The notes beneath the pieces are model-generated. The model made no database searches. It saw only the letters and a list, made by a program, of their open reading frames with translations, and was not told the origin of the DNA. 64,000 bases of DNA from Melampsora larici-populina 98AG31 (taxonomy: Eukaryota > Basidiomycota > Pucciniomycetes > Pucciniales > Melampsoraceae). Within the stretch, counting starts at the first letter, position 1. Each line of letters opens with the position of its first letter. Location: NCBI RefSeq assembly GCF_000204055.1, contig NW_006768819.1, forward strand, positions 104,120 to 168,119. Direction: 5' to 3'. The translations under genes and the position numbers were made by a program. Of this stretch, positions 12,356 through 24,707 are shown piece by piece.

Positions 12356-13846
12356 ATGGATCCTCTTGATTCTTGTGTTTCTGATTACGCAAATCTTGCT
12401 CTTGATCCTATCAATTCCCCTGAGTCAATCTCTGCTGCCGAGTCTGAAGACATGAAGAGTTTGACTGACTCTGTCGACTGCCAGTCTTCTGAATGGATTC
12501 AAAGGTATGTGCGAGTCTCCTTTTGAATCATTCTTCAGTCCTTGTACTTGTGTTTCATCTTGACTGTTAACTGAGGTGATCAATCCTTTTCCTTTCCAGT
12601 TCCAAGGTCTCAACTTCAAATATGCTCGAGTTGATCTCTACTGCCAAGTTTGATGACACGAAGGGTACAACTGACTCTACTGAATCAATTCAAAGGTATG
12701 TGCTTAATTCCCCTCGGATTGTCCTTCATTTTTTTGCCTTGTGTTTTCTCTTACTGAGATATGTACAATGTGATCAATCCTTTTCCTTTTCAGTTCCAAG
12801 GTCTCGACTTCAAATACGCTCGAGTTGATCTCTACTGCCAAGTCCGAAGACGCAAAGGGCACAACTGACTCTGCTGAGTCAATTCAAAGGTATGCGCTTA
12901 ATTTTCCTTTGGATTCTCCTTCATTTTTTGCCTTGTGTTTTGTCTTACTGAAATATGTATAACATGATCAATTGTTTTTGTTTTCAGTTCTGAGGTCTTG
13001 ACTTTAAATACACTTGAGTTGATCTCTACTGCCGAGTCCGAAGACGTAAAGAGTACAAATGACTCTGCTGAGTCAATTCAAAGGTATGTGCAATTCTCCT
13101 TTACATTCTCCTTATTTTTTTTTGCCTTGGTTTTGTCTGACTGAAATATGTATAATGTGCTCAATTGTTTTTGTCTGTAGCTCTGAGGTCTCTACTCCAT
13201 CTATTTGAAGCCACAAAGTCTACGTCTTTGTTGGTCCTCCTTGTTCTTGACTTCAAAGGTCAAAGAAGATCGGATCACTCTGTACTATCCAGGAGAACTC
13301 CGAATCATTCTTCCCAGGAGTTTCTCAGGATATCCAACCTTCTCTACGCATCCGCATCACTTCGAAATTCAAGACAATCACTGCTGGTCGCGGTACTCCA
13401 GGGTTTAGCCCTTGTGATGTGACTGGAACATTATCTCTGTCTTCAACGGAATATGACGCAGTCGATTCTGCTCAAAACCGACTTTCGATCGCACGAGCTA
13501 TGTTCTTTGTACCCGCATTAATCTATCAATCGGAGAAACCTCGATTGATTCCTCGGGTGAAGATTAGAATTGAGAAGGATATCTTTCCAATCATGAAGCG
13601 TTGTATGACAAAGTTATCACGCGACAATTTATTAAAAGGAGCGATTGATGTTTTTGGATACTGGGCTCAGCAAATGTGGGCACGTGATCGATTAGATGAA
13701 GCCTTCAAGTATGTCACAGCATTCTCGATTTCAAGTTTCAATTCACAATTTGGATTTTACTATGAGTTTCTGACATGTCATTCTTTTTGGTTTTGGTTTT
13801 TAGGGCGCAAGATTTAATCACTGCATACAACGCTATTTACAAATAA
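12356..13846 (+). CDS. uncharacterised protein with tandemly duplicated exons
   Basis: Exons 12356-12504, 12600-12695, 12794-12889, 12988-13083, 13259-13708 and 13804-13846 join to exactly 310 codons (309 aa). Exons 2, 3 and 4 are each 96 nt and code for near-identical 32-residue units (SSKVSTSN, LELISTAKSED, DSAESIQ). The first exon ends in a diverged copy of the same unit, and the introns between them (95, 98 and 98 nt) are also alike. A partial fifth copy of the exon starts after the acceptor at 13180 but stops in frame at 13206-13208; using the acceptor at 13258 keeps the frame. The C-terminal 160 residues (GRGTPGFSPCDVTGTLSLSS, then a basic, helical tail) are not repetitive. I recognise no domain, signal peptide or membrane segment. 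The Ser/Thr/Glu-rich repeats suggest a disordered arm. The array junctions are certain; the join to 13259 is the least sure. Confidence 0.6.
12505..13180 (+). repeat. tandem exon+intron duplication, 194-bp unit
   Basis: Acceptor-to-acceptor spacing is 194, 194 and 193 bp (12600, 12794, 12988, 13181). Each unit holds one 96-nt exon of phase 2-2 and one 97-98-nt intron with conserved ends (GTATGTGC at the donor, TTTTCAG or CTGTAG at the acceptor). Both coding and intronic parts are duplicated, so the unit was copied as DNA, not as processed RNA. Confidence 0.85.
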
Positions 13847-15049
13847 ATTCACTCAACCATCAACTTGATTCTCATTCTCATCTTAGTTCTAGATCCTTCA
13901 CAACTGCTCATTATATCCAATCTTGATATCCTTATTGTAAAACAATTCTCATCTTGCGTAGATAGTCATCCATTCGGATTTTTTATCTCACTTATCAAAG
14001 GTTTTCAGCTATAGTCTTTATTTGGTTTATGATGCTTGCTTTGAAGAATGAATATATCAAGGATCTGGTGGTTACGTTTACTACCATCTCTGTTAGAAAA
14101 ATCAAAAATATCATCTCGCTTAAATAGTCCCTCACTCATAGACATTTCTCGTATCTCATTTGACCCTTGAGGTTGACAGGTTAACACCATCGGTATAATC
14201 CAACCCGGCTGATCAACCCACAGAGTTTTCACATCCTTCCTGAATTTGGAGGAGCTCGCCCTCTGGTCATGACAAATCACTTGGTCAAAGGTTTGCATAG
14301 CACACAGCACCTTTGCTTAGATTGTGGTCGGATGGAGATAACTATAAACGGTACAATGTTTTTGTACCCAGTATGGCTGGAGGATAAAATTATCATAGTC
14401 CCTTTCTCGAAGTGAATCTCGCGATCCGAAGGCCTTTGATTGGTTTAGGTGATGGCCGGTCACACCTTGGTTGTTTCTTTACACCAATTGTTTTTTTCGG
14501 CCGGGCGAGATGCACAGCTCAATAAAAGCCCTACCAAAAGATCTAAGCATCTTATCAAACTGTAGAAAGTTATGGACCATGGTGAGTTGTTTGTCATCGT
14601 CTTAAATCCTTCATGGTTTTCAGTTTACGTAGGCAAAATCGAAATTGTCATCACGAGTTCGGATTCAACTTCCTACTGGCCTCCACCACTGCCGATCGGT
14701 GACCTACACATCTATCTTCATCTCTAAACTTTTTGGTGGCAGCTGAGGTGAAGATCTTTAATCTTCTATATCTTCAAATCTGAGCCGATGATGGTGGATG
14801 TATAGCTGATCATATGAACTTCACTTACATCATCTTTCCTAGCTTGGGTGATCAGGATGATCGATGACTTGTGATATTTCTTTTACAAACCTTTGTCATC
14901 AAGAAAGTTTATTTTTTTTTGGGTTATCCTGACCTCCACTTCCTAGAAAAGATTTATTTCTTCGGTTTTCTCAACTTGAGCTTTTCGATCTTTCCCTTCC
15001 ATCTGATCTAACATCGTAAATTTTGATTTTATAAGAAAAGAAATTAGAT
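13847..15049. other. intergenic region
   Basis: No coding sequence supported. A minus-strand frame (14005-14310) of 101 codons shows no family features and is probably spurious. The last 150 nt are AT-rich and form the likely leader of the F-box gene. Confidence 0.45.
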
Positions 15050-16894
15050 ATGTTACCTTTTCAACAGTTTAAACATAATTCGAATCAAAATAAAAAAGTT
15101 GAAGATCATAAACACAATTCGAATCAAGATAAAAAAGTTGAAGATCATAAAAACGAAAACAAACCACAAAGTAAATATAAAAATCTAAATGAATTGACTC
15201 ACTTAATCAAAACCAATTTAAATATTTCAAACTTAACACAAAAATCAAATGTTCGAAACAAATCATCAGAACAAGGAACTTCAAAAAAAACTCATCATAA
15301 AACAAATTGGAATGATTTACCTATAGAACTTCAATTAAAGATATTGAATTTTTTAAATCAATCTTATCAAATTGTGATTGTTCCTAAAAAATCTAAGGGA
15401 AAAGATTCTAAAAAGACAACTGTAACTTATTTTTCTACACGAGACACCATCTTACCTAGAAGTCATTTATCTAGATTGCTTTATGTTAACAGAGCTTTTG
15501 CTGATTTGATCAGAGTGTTTGTTTGGCACGTAAGTTACGATGATTCTATTGGGTTTTCAAGATCGAGTTGCTTTATTTTCACTAAACTGACTTTTTGTTT
15601 CGTTTTGAAATAGTCTGTAAACTTGACTATAGCGTCTGTTCCTCAACTGAAAAAGATTGAAGAATGTATCTTAAAGTCTGATCAAATCGCAGCGAACATT
15701 AAAGCCATCACATTTAAATGGTATCAACCACAATACAATAACATTTGGGAGAATTGGTTTGAATCGCCTATCTATGAAAGTAATTTAAAGATCTTTAAAT
15801 CACTCAAAAATTTAATCTCATTAGAATTAATTTTGAATGAAGATGCACCTTATTATTCAAACTTACCAATCTCAAACCAAATCAAATCAATCGGTAATGA
15901 AAACTTATCAGATTTACTTAGATTTAGATTAGTAACTTGTTGGCTCGTAGGATTAGATGATGAAGAATTAATGACGAATTTATTAAAGAACTCGACTGGT
16001 TTAAAAAGATTTGAATGTCATTGTGGAGAAGAAGGGATCAAGACAGCAAATCTTAGAGTAGATGAATTAAGTGAGAATTCATCGATCTCTTTAGCTGGTA
16101 ATAATACCAATGAAAGATTTAATGGGGCATATTCTTCTAGGTTTTCCATTCAAGCTGCTCCAATTTCATCAAGAACTTCAGTGATTAAAGAAAAACGAAA
16201 TCAATTAGAGATCAGATTACCTAAATTATTATCGAGTTTTCTTTCACTTGAATATTTAGCTATTTCAACTGAAGCTTGTTTAGATGAAGATTGGATTAAG
16301 ACTGATTGGAGTAAAACTCGAATTCAAAAATTAGTTTTATCTGATTTCAAATCTGAAAGTTTTAATGTATCTTTATCATTTATGAAATGTTTATCACATA
16401 CTGTAAAAGAGATTGCAATAGATAAAAAATATGGACACATCAGGAAAATCCAAAATGATTCAAGTTCAATACCCGAAATACCATTACATCTACCTAAATT
16501 GAAAACCCTTACGATCCGACTCAAATTACCACAATACCTAGAAACATTTATCGAACACGAGTTTGATTATATAAGTATCTTTAGTCATTCATCCAATCAA
16601 ATCGAAGAATTGAATCTAATCAAAGAATGTAGTATGAAGATAGAAGAAGATATCATTCTTTTAGGTTTACATCAATCCTTACAACGAATCTCAGGGAATT
16701 GGAAATCTTTAAAATTAATTAAGTTTGCAGTCAAATGTCCAAAAAAATATTCTGAATCGACTGATCATGAAGATAATCAAGATGAAGATCAAGATGATGA
16801 CGATAATAATTTTAGTGATAGATTCAAAAATGAGATTGTGAATGTTTTGCAAAATTTAAAACTTAGAGGGATTCATTTTGAGTTTCTATTTTGA
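15050..16894 (+). CDS. F-box protein (putative SCF ubiquitin-ligase substrate adaptor)
   Basis: Two exons (15050-15529 and 15614-16894, phase-0 intron with GTAAGT donor) give 586 aa. An F-box-like core is visible at about residues 84-100 (WNDLPIELQLKILNFL), which in this family binds Skp1 and recruits targets to the SCF ubiquitin ligase. After it come repeated leucine-rich stretches (for example LKIFKSLKNLISLELIL and LPKLKTLTIRLKL) typical of the degenerate LRR half of fungal F-box proteins. The N-terminus holds a 14-residue direct duplication (HNSNQNKKVEDHK, HNSNQDKKVEDHK) and the C-terminus an acidic run (EDNQDEDQDDDDNN). Codons are strongly A/T-ending, unlike MET6, pointing to low expression. 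The F-box is short and basic-rich upstream; the target is unknown. Confidence 0.7.
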
Positions 16895-19591
16895 CTGAAT
16901 TTTGTTTGATAGACCCCCTCCGCCCGCTAAAAAATGAATTGTATGTTTGTATGTTTCAAAATTGTGTGTGTGTCTTGGTTTTGTCCTTGTCTTTGATTTT
17001 GAAAATCCAAAGAAACCAATAATATAAATGATAAAGATGTTAGAAATGATCATGGATTCATCAAAATATGTAAATATTGAAGGTGATTCAATTTCAGATT
17101 GAAATTTGGAAATATTGATTCTTTGTTTGATCTTTGAGTGACGGAAATGTGATGAGAGTGTGTTCTTTGAAGCAGATACATATAATGATTGAGTTAAGGG
17201 TTGAAGTAAGTTTAATTTGAATTTGGTCAAGAAGTAAACTGTTTACTTCTACATTTTTATTCTCAAGTGCAAATGATCCACAGGAAATGGCTAAAGCCAG
17301 TTGGACGCGTTCAAGACTTTCATATATATGTCATACCGGATTTTATCAAGGGTTGAGAACACACAAGGATGACACGACGTCATTGCTCAAAAAAAGCGCT
17401 TCAAATCTCATCACAAAGTATTTATTCTTGATAGGTTTCTAGCAATGGCATTGGCGTGAATTAGATTTTGACAGTTTCCGTTCTTCAATGATACCTAAAC
17501 ATTAGCAAGACAAGGTCGAGTTTTAGAATCACTTAGAAGACTCAATGTAAAGCTCATCAGCAATCCATTGGGAAATCCAAGACTATATATATCTGAATTT
17601 GTCTATCATATTTTGAATCCAAGTTTATTATTTTGAGGTTTGGTCAGATCATGTCTTCTTGAGCAGAAGAACTTTGGTAGAGAAACCCTTAAGGTTAAAT
17701 AAGCCCCTTTTAACACTTATGAACGTCTTTAGGACCAGGTCAGGTTCTTGTGGCTCGCGCGGGACTTGCTGATGAATCACTTTCAACTATGTATTCACAC
17801 AAACAATTGCCAAAAAAGACGTGGAAGACAAATTAGAGAAAACTAGAAAAATGATTTAGTAAGATTTACCTCAAGGAGATCCAATTGAATTTGGAGATCT
17901 TAAAGATCTTGATTCAGACATCCTCCTTCTCAACAATTTTGATCAAGCTTCACATACATATCTAAATTAATTTTGGTCAATAAATCTTTTGATGATTTGA
18001 TTAGGGGTTTGATTTGGAAAGTGTATGTAAGTTGATTTTGTTTGTTGGTTCACAAAAGTGAGATGAGTTAAACCAATGTGATTCTTGTCAAACCAATTAA
18101 CTTTGTTTTTATTTGGTAGATTAGTGAAACAGTTTGTTCTGGGATGATGGGATCAAAAGAAATTGATCTGTCTTGAAATTGAATCAAGTCATATTTCCCA
18201 AAAGAAAGATCAGAACAGTGGCAGACCTTTGGCGGCGCCAAATATACATCATTTCACCCCCTGTTTTTAACGTGGCGCAATTGCAGAGAAAGAGCTCGAC
18301 AGCCTGTTTGCGCCTATATTTTCAATAATTCTTGTTTTTTTATGCTCTTGGAGCAATTTTTGGGCTGCACTGCACGCACACTCCTTTGCACGCACATGGA
18401 GCCAAGAAAGTGGGGCATCCAGACTGAGAAAAACAGACGCCGTCCACCTGACATTCTCAGCATTTCAACGATGCCCAAGTCTTTGATTTCCATAAGCTAG
18501 GAGCATAGTACATACATCACATGATGGACTGAATCCAAACACCCACAAACAAATTTTATAACAAGATGTTAAAAAGAAATAGCCAGGTGAATGCGACTGT
18601 GATTTTATAGGATCAGGTTAAATAAAACAGACAGAAAAGAATCCACACAAAAAGAAATCGCCCAATCAATGACGTAACTCACCTGGAACCATCTACATTG
18701 AGAATCATGATGCAATGTATTTGTTGGTAAGTAATGATGAAAAATACAAATAGTGAAATGATGAAATGATGTATCAACCACTAATTATGACTAATTTCAT
18801 TTAATCCTCTTTTAGCTTTGAAAAAACACAATCGCAATTCCAAGATGACATGAATGAAGATCTTGTGAGCAAAGAAAACTTCAAAATCCTTCACGTTCTG
18901 AAATAATTGAGTCGAGCCTTGAAGGGTTTTACATATTCAAAACAAAGCATGACCTTGCAAGATCACAGGACCTCTGTGACCCCACAAAAGCATTTAGAGT
19001 TACATAGTGCCTATGGTGGGAGACATCCAAAAGAAGGAAAGGCCCGAGCTGTGCCTTGACGTATGCATAGAGCTCCCAATTGAAAATTGCATGCGGAGTT
19101 TGAATTTTTATTCAAATATGCAGAAAAAACAAAAAAACATCGTTCAATCGTTTTAACAAGCTAGTTTTGAGATGCTGTTGTTTCAAAAGACTGAATGACG
19201 ACAGACCAACATAAGATAGTGAATGAAGTGAATCAAGGGATGAAGCAAGCTATAGAAAGGTTTAGTTGAATTCTATGAATGTGATTGATTGATTTATGCT
19301 GTGAATTGGTAGTGATGATCAAGAATGAGATGACGTATTGTGCTATTTGGTATTTGATGATCGATTGAAGTGATTTGAAGTTTTCTTGAAAGTCTTGATC
19401 TGATTTGAATTTTCTATCGATCTTCTTCAAATGACATCATCCATTTCCAATTCAAATTCCAATTCACTCAAAACCATTCTCAATTTGTTTTTCTACTTTA
19501 CTTTAAAGACTACTCATTCTCACTTCTCTTCTTCTCCTGCTTCTCCTTCTTCATCATCTAAAACTCAAAACTAGCCAAAAAGAAATAAATC
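16895..19591. other. 2.7-kb intergenic region
   Basis: No gene recognised. A G/C-richer island at about 18220-18440 (TTTGGCGGCGCCAAA is a near-perfect palindrome at about 18227-18241, plus repeated GCACGCACA words) stands out from the AT-rich surroundings and may be an old short transposon. The final 150 nt are CT-rich and lead into the rhodopsin start. Confidence 0.4.
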
Positions 19592-20974
19592 ATGTTGAAT
19601 ACTCAATTACAAAACCTCCTTAACAATCCATTAACACCAATTCAAGCTTATGCTGATTCGGATCTGTTCTCTACTCAAAATGTTCTCTCTCGTCTATCTC
19701 ATTCAGTTAGTTCTCATCTTTGGTCTTGTGAATCTTACCTGTTAATCTAACTCTTTCTTTTTTTTCTTCTAATCTTTAGGTATTATGGGTGGTCTTCGCC
19801 ATCATGATTCTATCGACTGTTGTCATTGGAATCTTAACTACTCAACAACAAAAGAATAATAAATTATTCCATCATATCACTCTTACTATTAACTTCATCG
19901 CTGCTATCTCTTAGTAAGTTTTTGTGTTTTCCAAATTTCGTGTGAATCTTTCAAAAGTTAACTTTTTCTTTTTGTCTGATTGCTTTAGCTATTCGATGGC
20001 TTCAGGAATCGGAATTAGTCTTTCTCATCATGGAGCTCGTCCATTATTTTGGGCTAGATACTTGGATTGGCTCTTGACCACTCCTCTCTTACTCACCGAT
20101 CTTGGTTTACTTGCTGGGATTCCAATTCAAGATATCGTTCTACTTGTAAGTCATTCTGGTCTTTGGTTGATTTATACTTTGTTTGAAATTCTTACAGATT
20201 TCTTAAGAACTGATGATGAATTTTTTTACCTTTTGATAGGTTTTGAGTGATGTAGTCATGGTCGTCACTGGTCTATTAGGTGCTATAAATCAATCCGAGT
20301 CTACCAAATGGGGATACTTTGTGATGAGTTGTATCTTCTTGTAAGTCTCAATCAATCCTTTCAAAGAGAAAACAAAAACTTGATTGTCTGACAAACTGGC
20401 CGATTGATGTGTGAATCGATCCACATACATAGTGTTTACGTTGTTTATGAATTAGCTACTACTGCTAGACGAACATCTTATCTTAAATCTAGTCGGGTAG
20501 GGTTCCTTTTCACTGCGATTGCTGTCTATAGTATGTTGTTATGGACAGTTTATCCTGTGGTATGGGCATTGTCTGTTAGTAGTCTTCTTTTTTAAACTAT
20601 CTTTATAGCTTTAAAAACGCTTACAATACCAAGATGAACTGATTTTCATTTTGCACTTTTATTCTGTTCATAGGAAGGTTCTTCAATCATATCACCAGAT
20701 TTGGAAATATTGTTTGTAAGTTGATATTCTTTTTGATCTTTGAAAGACGTATTTATTTACTACATCATCCAAACTGATACCTTTGATTTTTGATTTCTAG
20801 TACGCTGTTCTGGATGTGATGGCCAAAGCAGTCTTTGGATTCTGGTTATTAATTGCTCATAGTATCATTCCTGAATCAAATGTGATTGTTTCTAATTCAT
20901 TTACGGATCCAAGAATCCAAAATGGAGTAGGATATAGTGCGATTGCTGAGAATGAAGAAGCTGTTCGTGATTGA
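19592..20974 (+). CDS. microbial (type I) rhodopsin, predicted light-driven proton pump
   Basis: Seven exons (19592-19705, 19780-19913, 19989-20145, 20240-20340, 20433-20574, 20674-20715, 20801-20974) join to 287 aa with seven hydrophobic segments. The retinal-binding Lys239 lies in [12 protein letters not shown] (helix G). Helix C reads [20 protein letters not shown], so Arg106, Asp109, Thr113 and Asp120 occupy the bacteriorhodopsin R82, D85, T89 and D96 positions: both proton acceptor and proton donor are present. Glu217 and Glu227 (VWALSEGSS, DLEILF) match the release-group E194 and E204. Family knowledge: fungal rhodopsins with both carboxylates pump protons outward at the plasma membrane, while opsin-related proteins lacking the lysine do not bind retinal. 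This one therefore looks like a true pump. A leucine at the BR L93 position suggests green absorption; that is inference. No retinal-biosynthesis gene is in the window. Confidence 0.93.
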
Positions 20975-23900
20975 TGAAGATTCAGTTTGGTTTTTGATGA
21001 GTCATAAGTTTTGTGATTGTTTAATCTTGTTATCATTAGTCTGTTTGATCTTGTTACTATGCAGTTGATAAAATGAAGTGAATGCTTGACACTCCTTGAC
21101 AGGAGTCGATCGATCCAAATCACACCAAATGAGAAAACGGACAAAAGTATGACTCACGGAGGTACATCACTCATCAAAGCATTTTGTGCTGTTGGTTTTC
21201 CCAGATGTGCATGATGAGAATCGCTGCAATGGTGGGTATTTTCGTATAGATTTGATGCAACTAACCAGGGAAGGTCAACAAGGGTAACAAGCTATCTTTC
21301 AATTTCTCATTGAAATGAACCGTCCTCGATTTATTACCACCTATCTCTTTATCAATGATATTTCCGGGAGGGCTTCGGTGGTCTAATGCTTATTGCATGC
21401 ATGCATAGACTCCACCACCTAGTGAGGAAACGGATATGTGCCTGTGACCAGTGGTGGATTTTTACATACAAAGTTCTCCGGCCCATATGATCGATCGATG
21501 ATCTGAAATACGCTCAAGCCTCAGTATCAGATCACTTGAGCTGACCCGCTATACGACGTCGAAAGCGTGACAAAGGATTGACCTCTTTAAATGCACTTTT
21601 CGTTCCTTCACCCTGCGCAAACTTCAAAGTCGTGATGGATGAGAAAGTGGATCAGGAATGTCAATCGAGGAAAGAGAGCAATCGCGTGTGCTTGCGTGTC
21701 TGAGACGATCAAATCAGGTAGAATGTTCAAGTAAGTTATTGATACAAGACGCAGGTACGAGCATATAGCATATGATGTGCAGTGAGATATATATGTGGTG
21801 ATCTAGGTTGTACAACATAAACTGCGAACTTCGAACTTTTTGTAAGGGTTGACCGTTGCGGGGTAAAGCGATCTTGCATTGATCTATCAGGAAACTTCCG
21901 CTGCAGAACACAAATGTAAAGATCAAGTGATTTGTGAATCTTAGAGAAGATCAACAAAAGATAAACGTCGGGGTTCTATGAATCGAATCGAACATAAACG
22001 CGCAGTACTGAAAGTACATATGTTGTAGGCACCCTGAAAAGTCTCTTGTAGAAGTTGATAAAAAAGGTGAAGGAATCACACCCAATCTCGGAAGAGATCC
22101 GTAAATGAAGTTTTGTTTTGTTTTGAAAAAAAAAAGGAAAAGGCTTTTCAGCCATAGAGAAAAAGTTATTTAGACAACCCAAGTTCCAACCAAACTTAAC
22201 CAAGTCCTTCTCGGCGTCTCAACGCCTTTGGATTGTCAAACCGATTCTTGACTTGAAATTAAAAATCAAATATGTACGTTTGATAAGAAAAATCATACGA
22301 GAATCAAACAGAATTTAGTAGAGGTACACCGGTAGAACGGAAGATTATATTGATTTTTTATTGAAGATTCAACTACAAGGAATGGTGGCAGATGGCAAAT
22401 GGCAAATAATGGAAAGGAAAAAAAAATGGAAAACCGGAATAAGAATCACCGGAACCGAATTGTTCCTTTGTTCTTGTTGTTTTTTGGGACTGAACAGATG
22501 GAAACATAGTACAAATGAGCGGTGAAAATTTTCTGGAAGATGATGAATGATGATTTTTTTTTTCTTTAATTCATAATCCAAGCGTGGGGAAGTGGATTCA
22601 GGGTGTACCAATTGATTTGATGAATCATGGGGGAGTAATTTTGTACAACATCTCATGGATCCAAGCTGATGGATCATGATTCATGAATCGGACAGATTCT
22701 CAATTGCTGAACGGGTGAGCTGAAGCTGTATGGGATTCCATTTAATTTGATCACTCGAGAGTTGAACTTGAACTTGAAACTCGAATGATGTTTTGATCTG
22801 TTTTGATTCTAGCAAATGATAAACTTGAGAAACTCACACGGGGCGAGGGAGTAAGTCGTTAGTGAAGTTGATGAGGTAAACGATTTGGTTTAAATAAACC
22901 TTTTGACATGTGTTTTAAAGGAATATAAAAGTCTATTAAACCAAAGAGAAAGAACTTGTGTCATGATGTGATCAAGAGCTACAAGAATGTTTTTCTAGCA
23001 TGAGACGTGGATGGAATCTGATTTGAGTGAATTCTTTCTTTCGTTCTTGTTTCCGACTTGTCACTTGAGTGTCTGTAAAAGGATTGAAGTTGAAGAGCAT
23101 TAAATTTAAAATGTGTATAAGTTGAAACCGATTCAACGATTGTGGCCATTTTGAGATGTGTTGAAGGGTTTTAAGACCAAGATTTATGAAGATGTTGTTT
23201 GTTAGAGATAGAGCCGATACCGATTCGGGTCGGTGTTTGAACACACACCGCATATATGTAACCCTACAATTTTATAAAACTGAGGGAAATGTTAATGGTC
23301 ATCAATCAAGGATGTTAAAAGTGAGTAAATGATGAAGTCATGAAGCCTTATGAATAACACTCTGGGGAATATTGTATGTAAGATCTCTTGTGAATTCATC
23401 ATAGACTGACCAACCAACAAGCTTTAATCAGATAGATATACAATTTTCTAGAATTAGCTAAGCCTATAAACATAATCAAACTTATAAGCAAGATTATTGT
23501 AATTCTGAACTTCAAGCGAAAAGAAAGAATCCGTGAATTAAGAGTAAGGATAAGAAGGAAAAGTTTGACAGGTGTTTTTGACAAGTCAAGAGTCAAGAGT
23601 CAAGACAGCTCAAGAGTCAAGAGTCAGTCAAGAAGACAGCATAAAGATCTTGAGATCTCACTCATCAATGATATCACTTAAAACCAAACTCAACCGAATT
23701 CATCATCGCCATCATCATCATCATTACATAATAAGTAGTAGTACTTATCAATCGATCAATCCATCCATCCATCCATCTTCATCAAATCCATCAACTTCTT
23801 AACTAAAACATCAACACAACAACACCCTTGATTCTCTCTCTCTCTCTATCTATGATTTCATTCTTGTAGTCTGAATAATTCTTCGTAACATTAATTAAAA

Positions 23901-24707
23901 GTAATAATTCAAGACCCTTTTGATTCATACTACAAATCACCTATCACTCTTCTCATCATTCTTCTTCAAATCTCAACGCATCCCAATCCAAATTACAATC
24001 TTACCCATCGATCCTCATTCATTCAGAATATTAATCCAAAAAAACCTCAGTAGTCACATTCATCGATCGTATGTACAGTCTGCGTTTGATCTCGACTGAT
24101 CTTTAACCCTCATCGGTTCATCACATTGATACTCCACTAAATCAAACAAACATTTAAGAAAAAAAAACCTGTAACTTTTCACTCAGGTTACCCACTCCCA
24201 AAAATCTTTATACATACGATTCACCTAGTACATACAGACATTCTCTAGGGAATATATAAATCCAGTGGCACCCTTTCATCTTGATTATAGACACCACTCA
24301 GTCTTGAATCAGACTTATCATCATTTGTACTACTCATATACAATTCTAGTCCTTCTCAACTTCATCTCTCCTCTTTTTTTTGGATATCTTCTCAGACCTT
24401 CTGATCCTTAAGAGCTATATTTACTCCATCAGGGTTGTATAAAATCGTCTCCCAATTCAATCGATTCCCTTCTCTTGTCAGACTACACATATATCTACCA
24501 CCACTACATATATCTCAGTCACCATATCAATTCCTCAATCCATTAACTCAGTCTTTGAATTTCCTCGACTAAATACATATAGAGACGGGGATTCCTCTAT
24601 CATTCCATCAGAAGTTATATATACCTCTATATCATCCTCTCTGCTTCTTCTTCATCTTCTTGTTTTGCTTTTTCCTGATTAGCCAGTTATTATTCTTCTG
24701 ATCAATC
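20975..24707. other. 3.7-kb intergenic region, including long leader of the zinc-finger gene
   Basis: No coding sequence supported. Simple repeats are present: a run of AGTCAAG words (23578-23632), (ATC)n-type runs (23700-23730) and CCATCCATCC (23758-23777), and CTCTCTCTCT (about 23835). From about 23830 to 24707 the plus strand is CT-rich and contains many TATA and ACATATATC words, fitting a long promoter/5' UTR for the regulator at 24708. Minus-strand frames at 22369-22677 and 22972-23253 have no recognisable domain. Confidence 0.45.

Noticed and set aside
13165..13422. 85- and 67-codon frames over the last repeat exon as separate genes
   Set aside because: The third frame continues the array gene through the 13258 acceptor and gives an exact 310-codon model; the other frames end abruptly.
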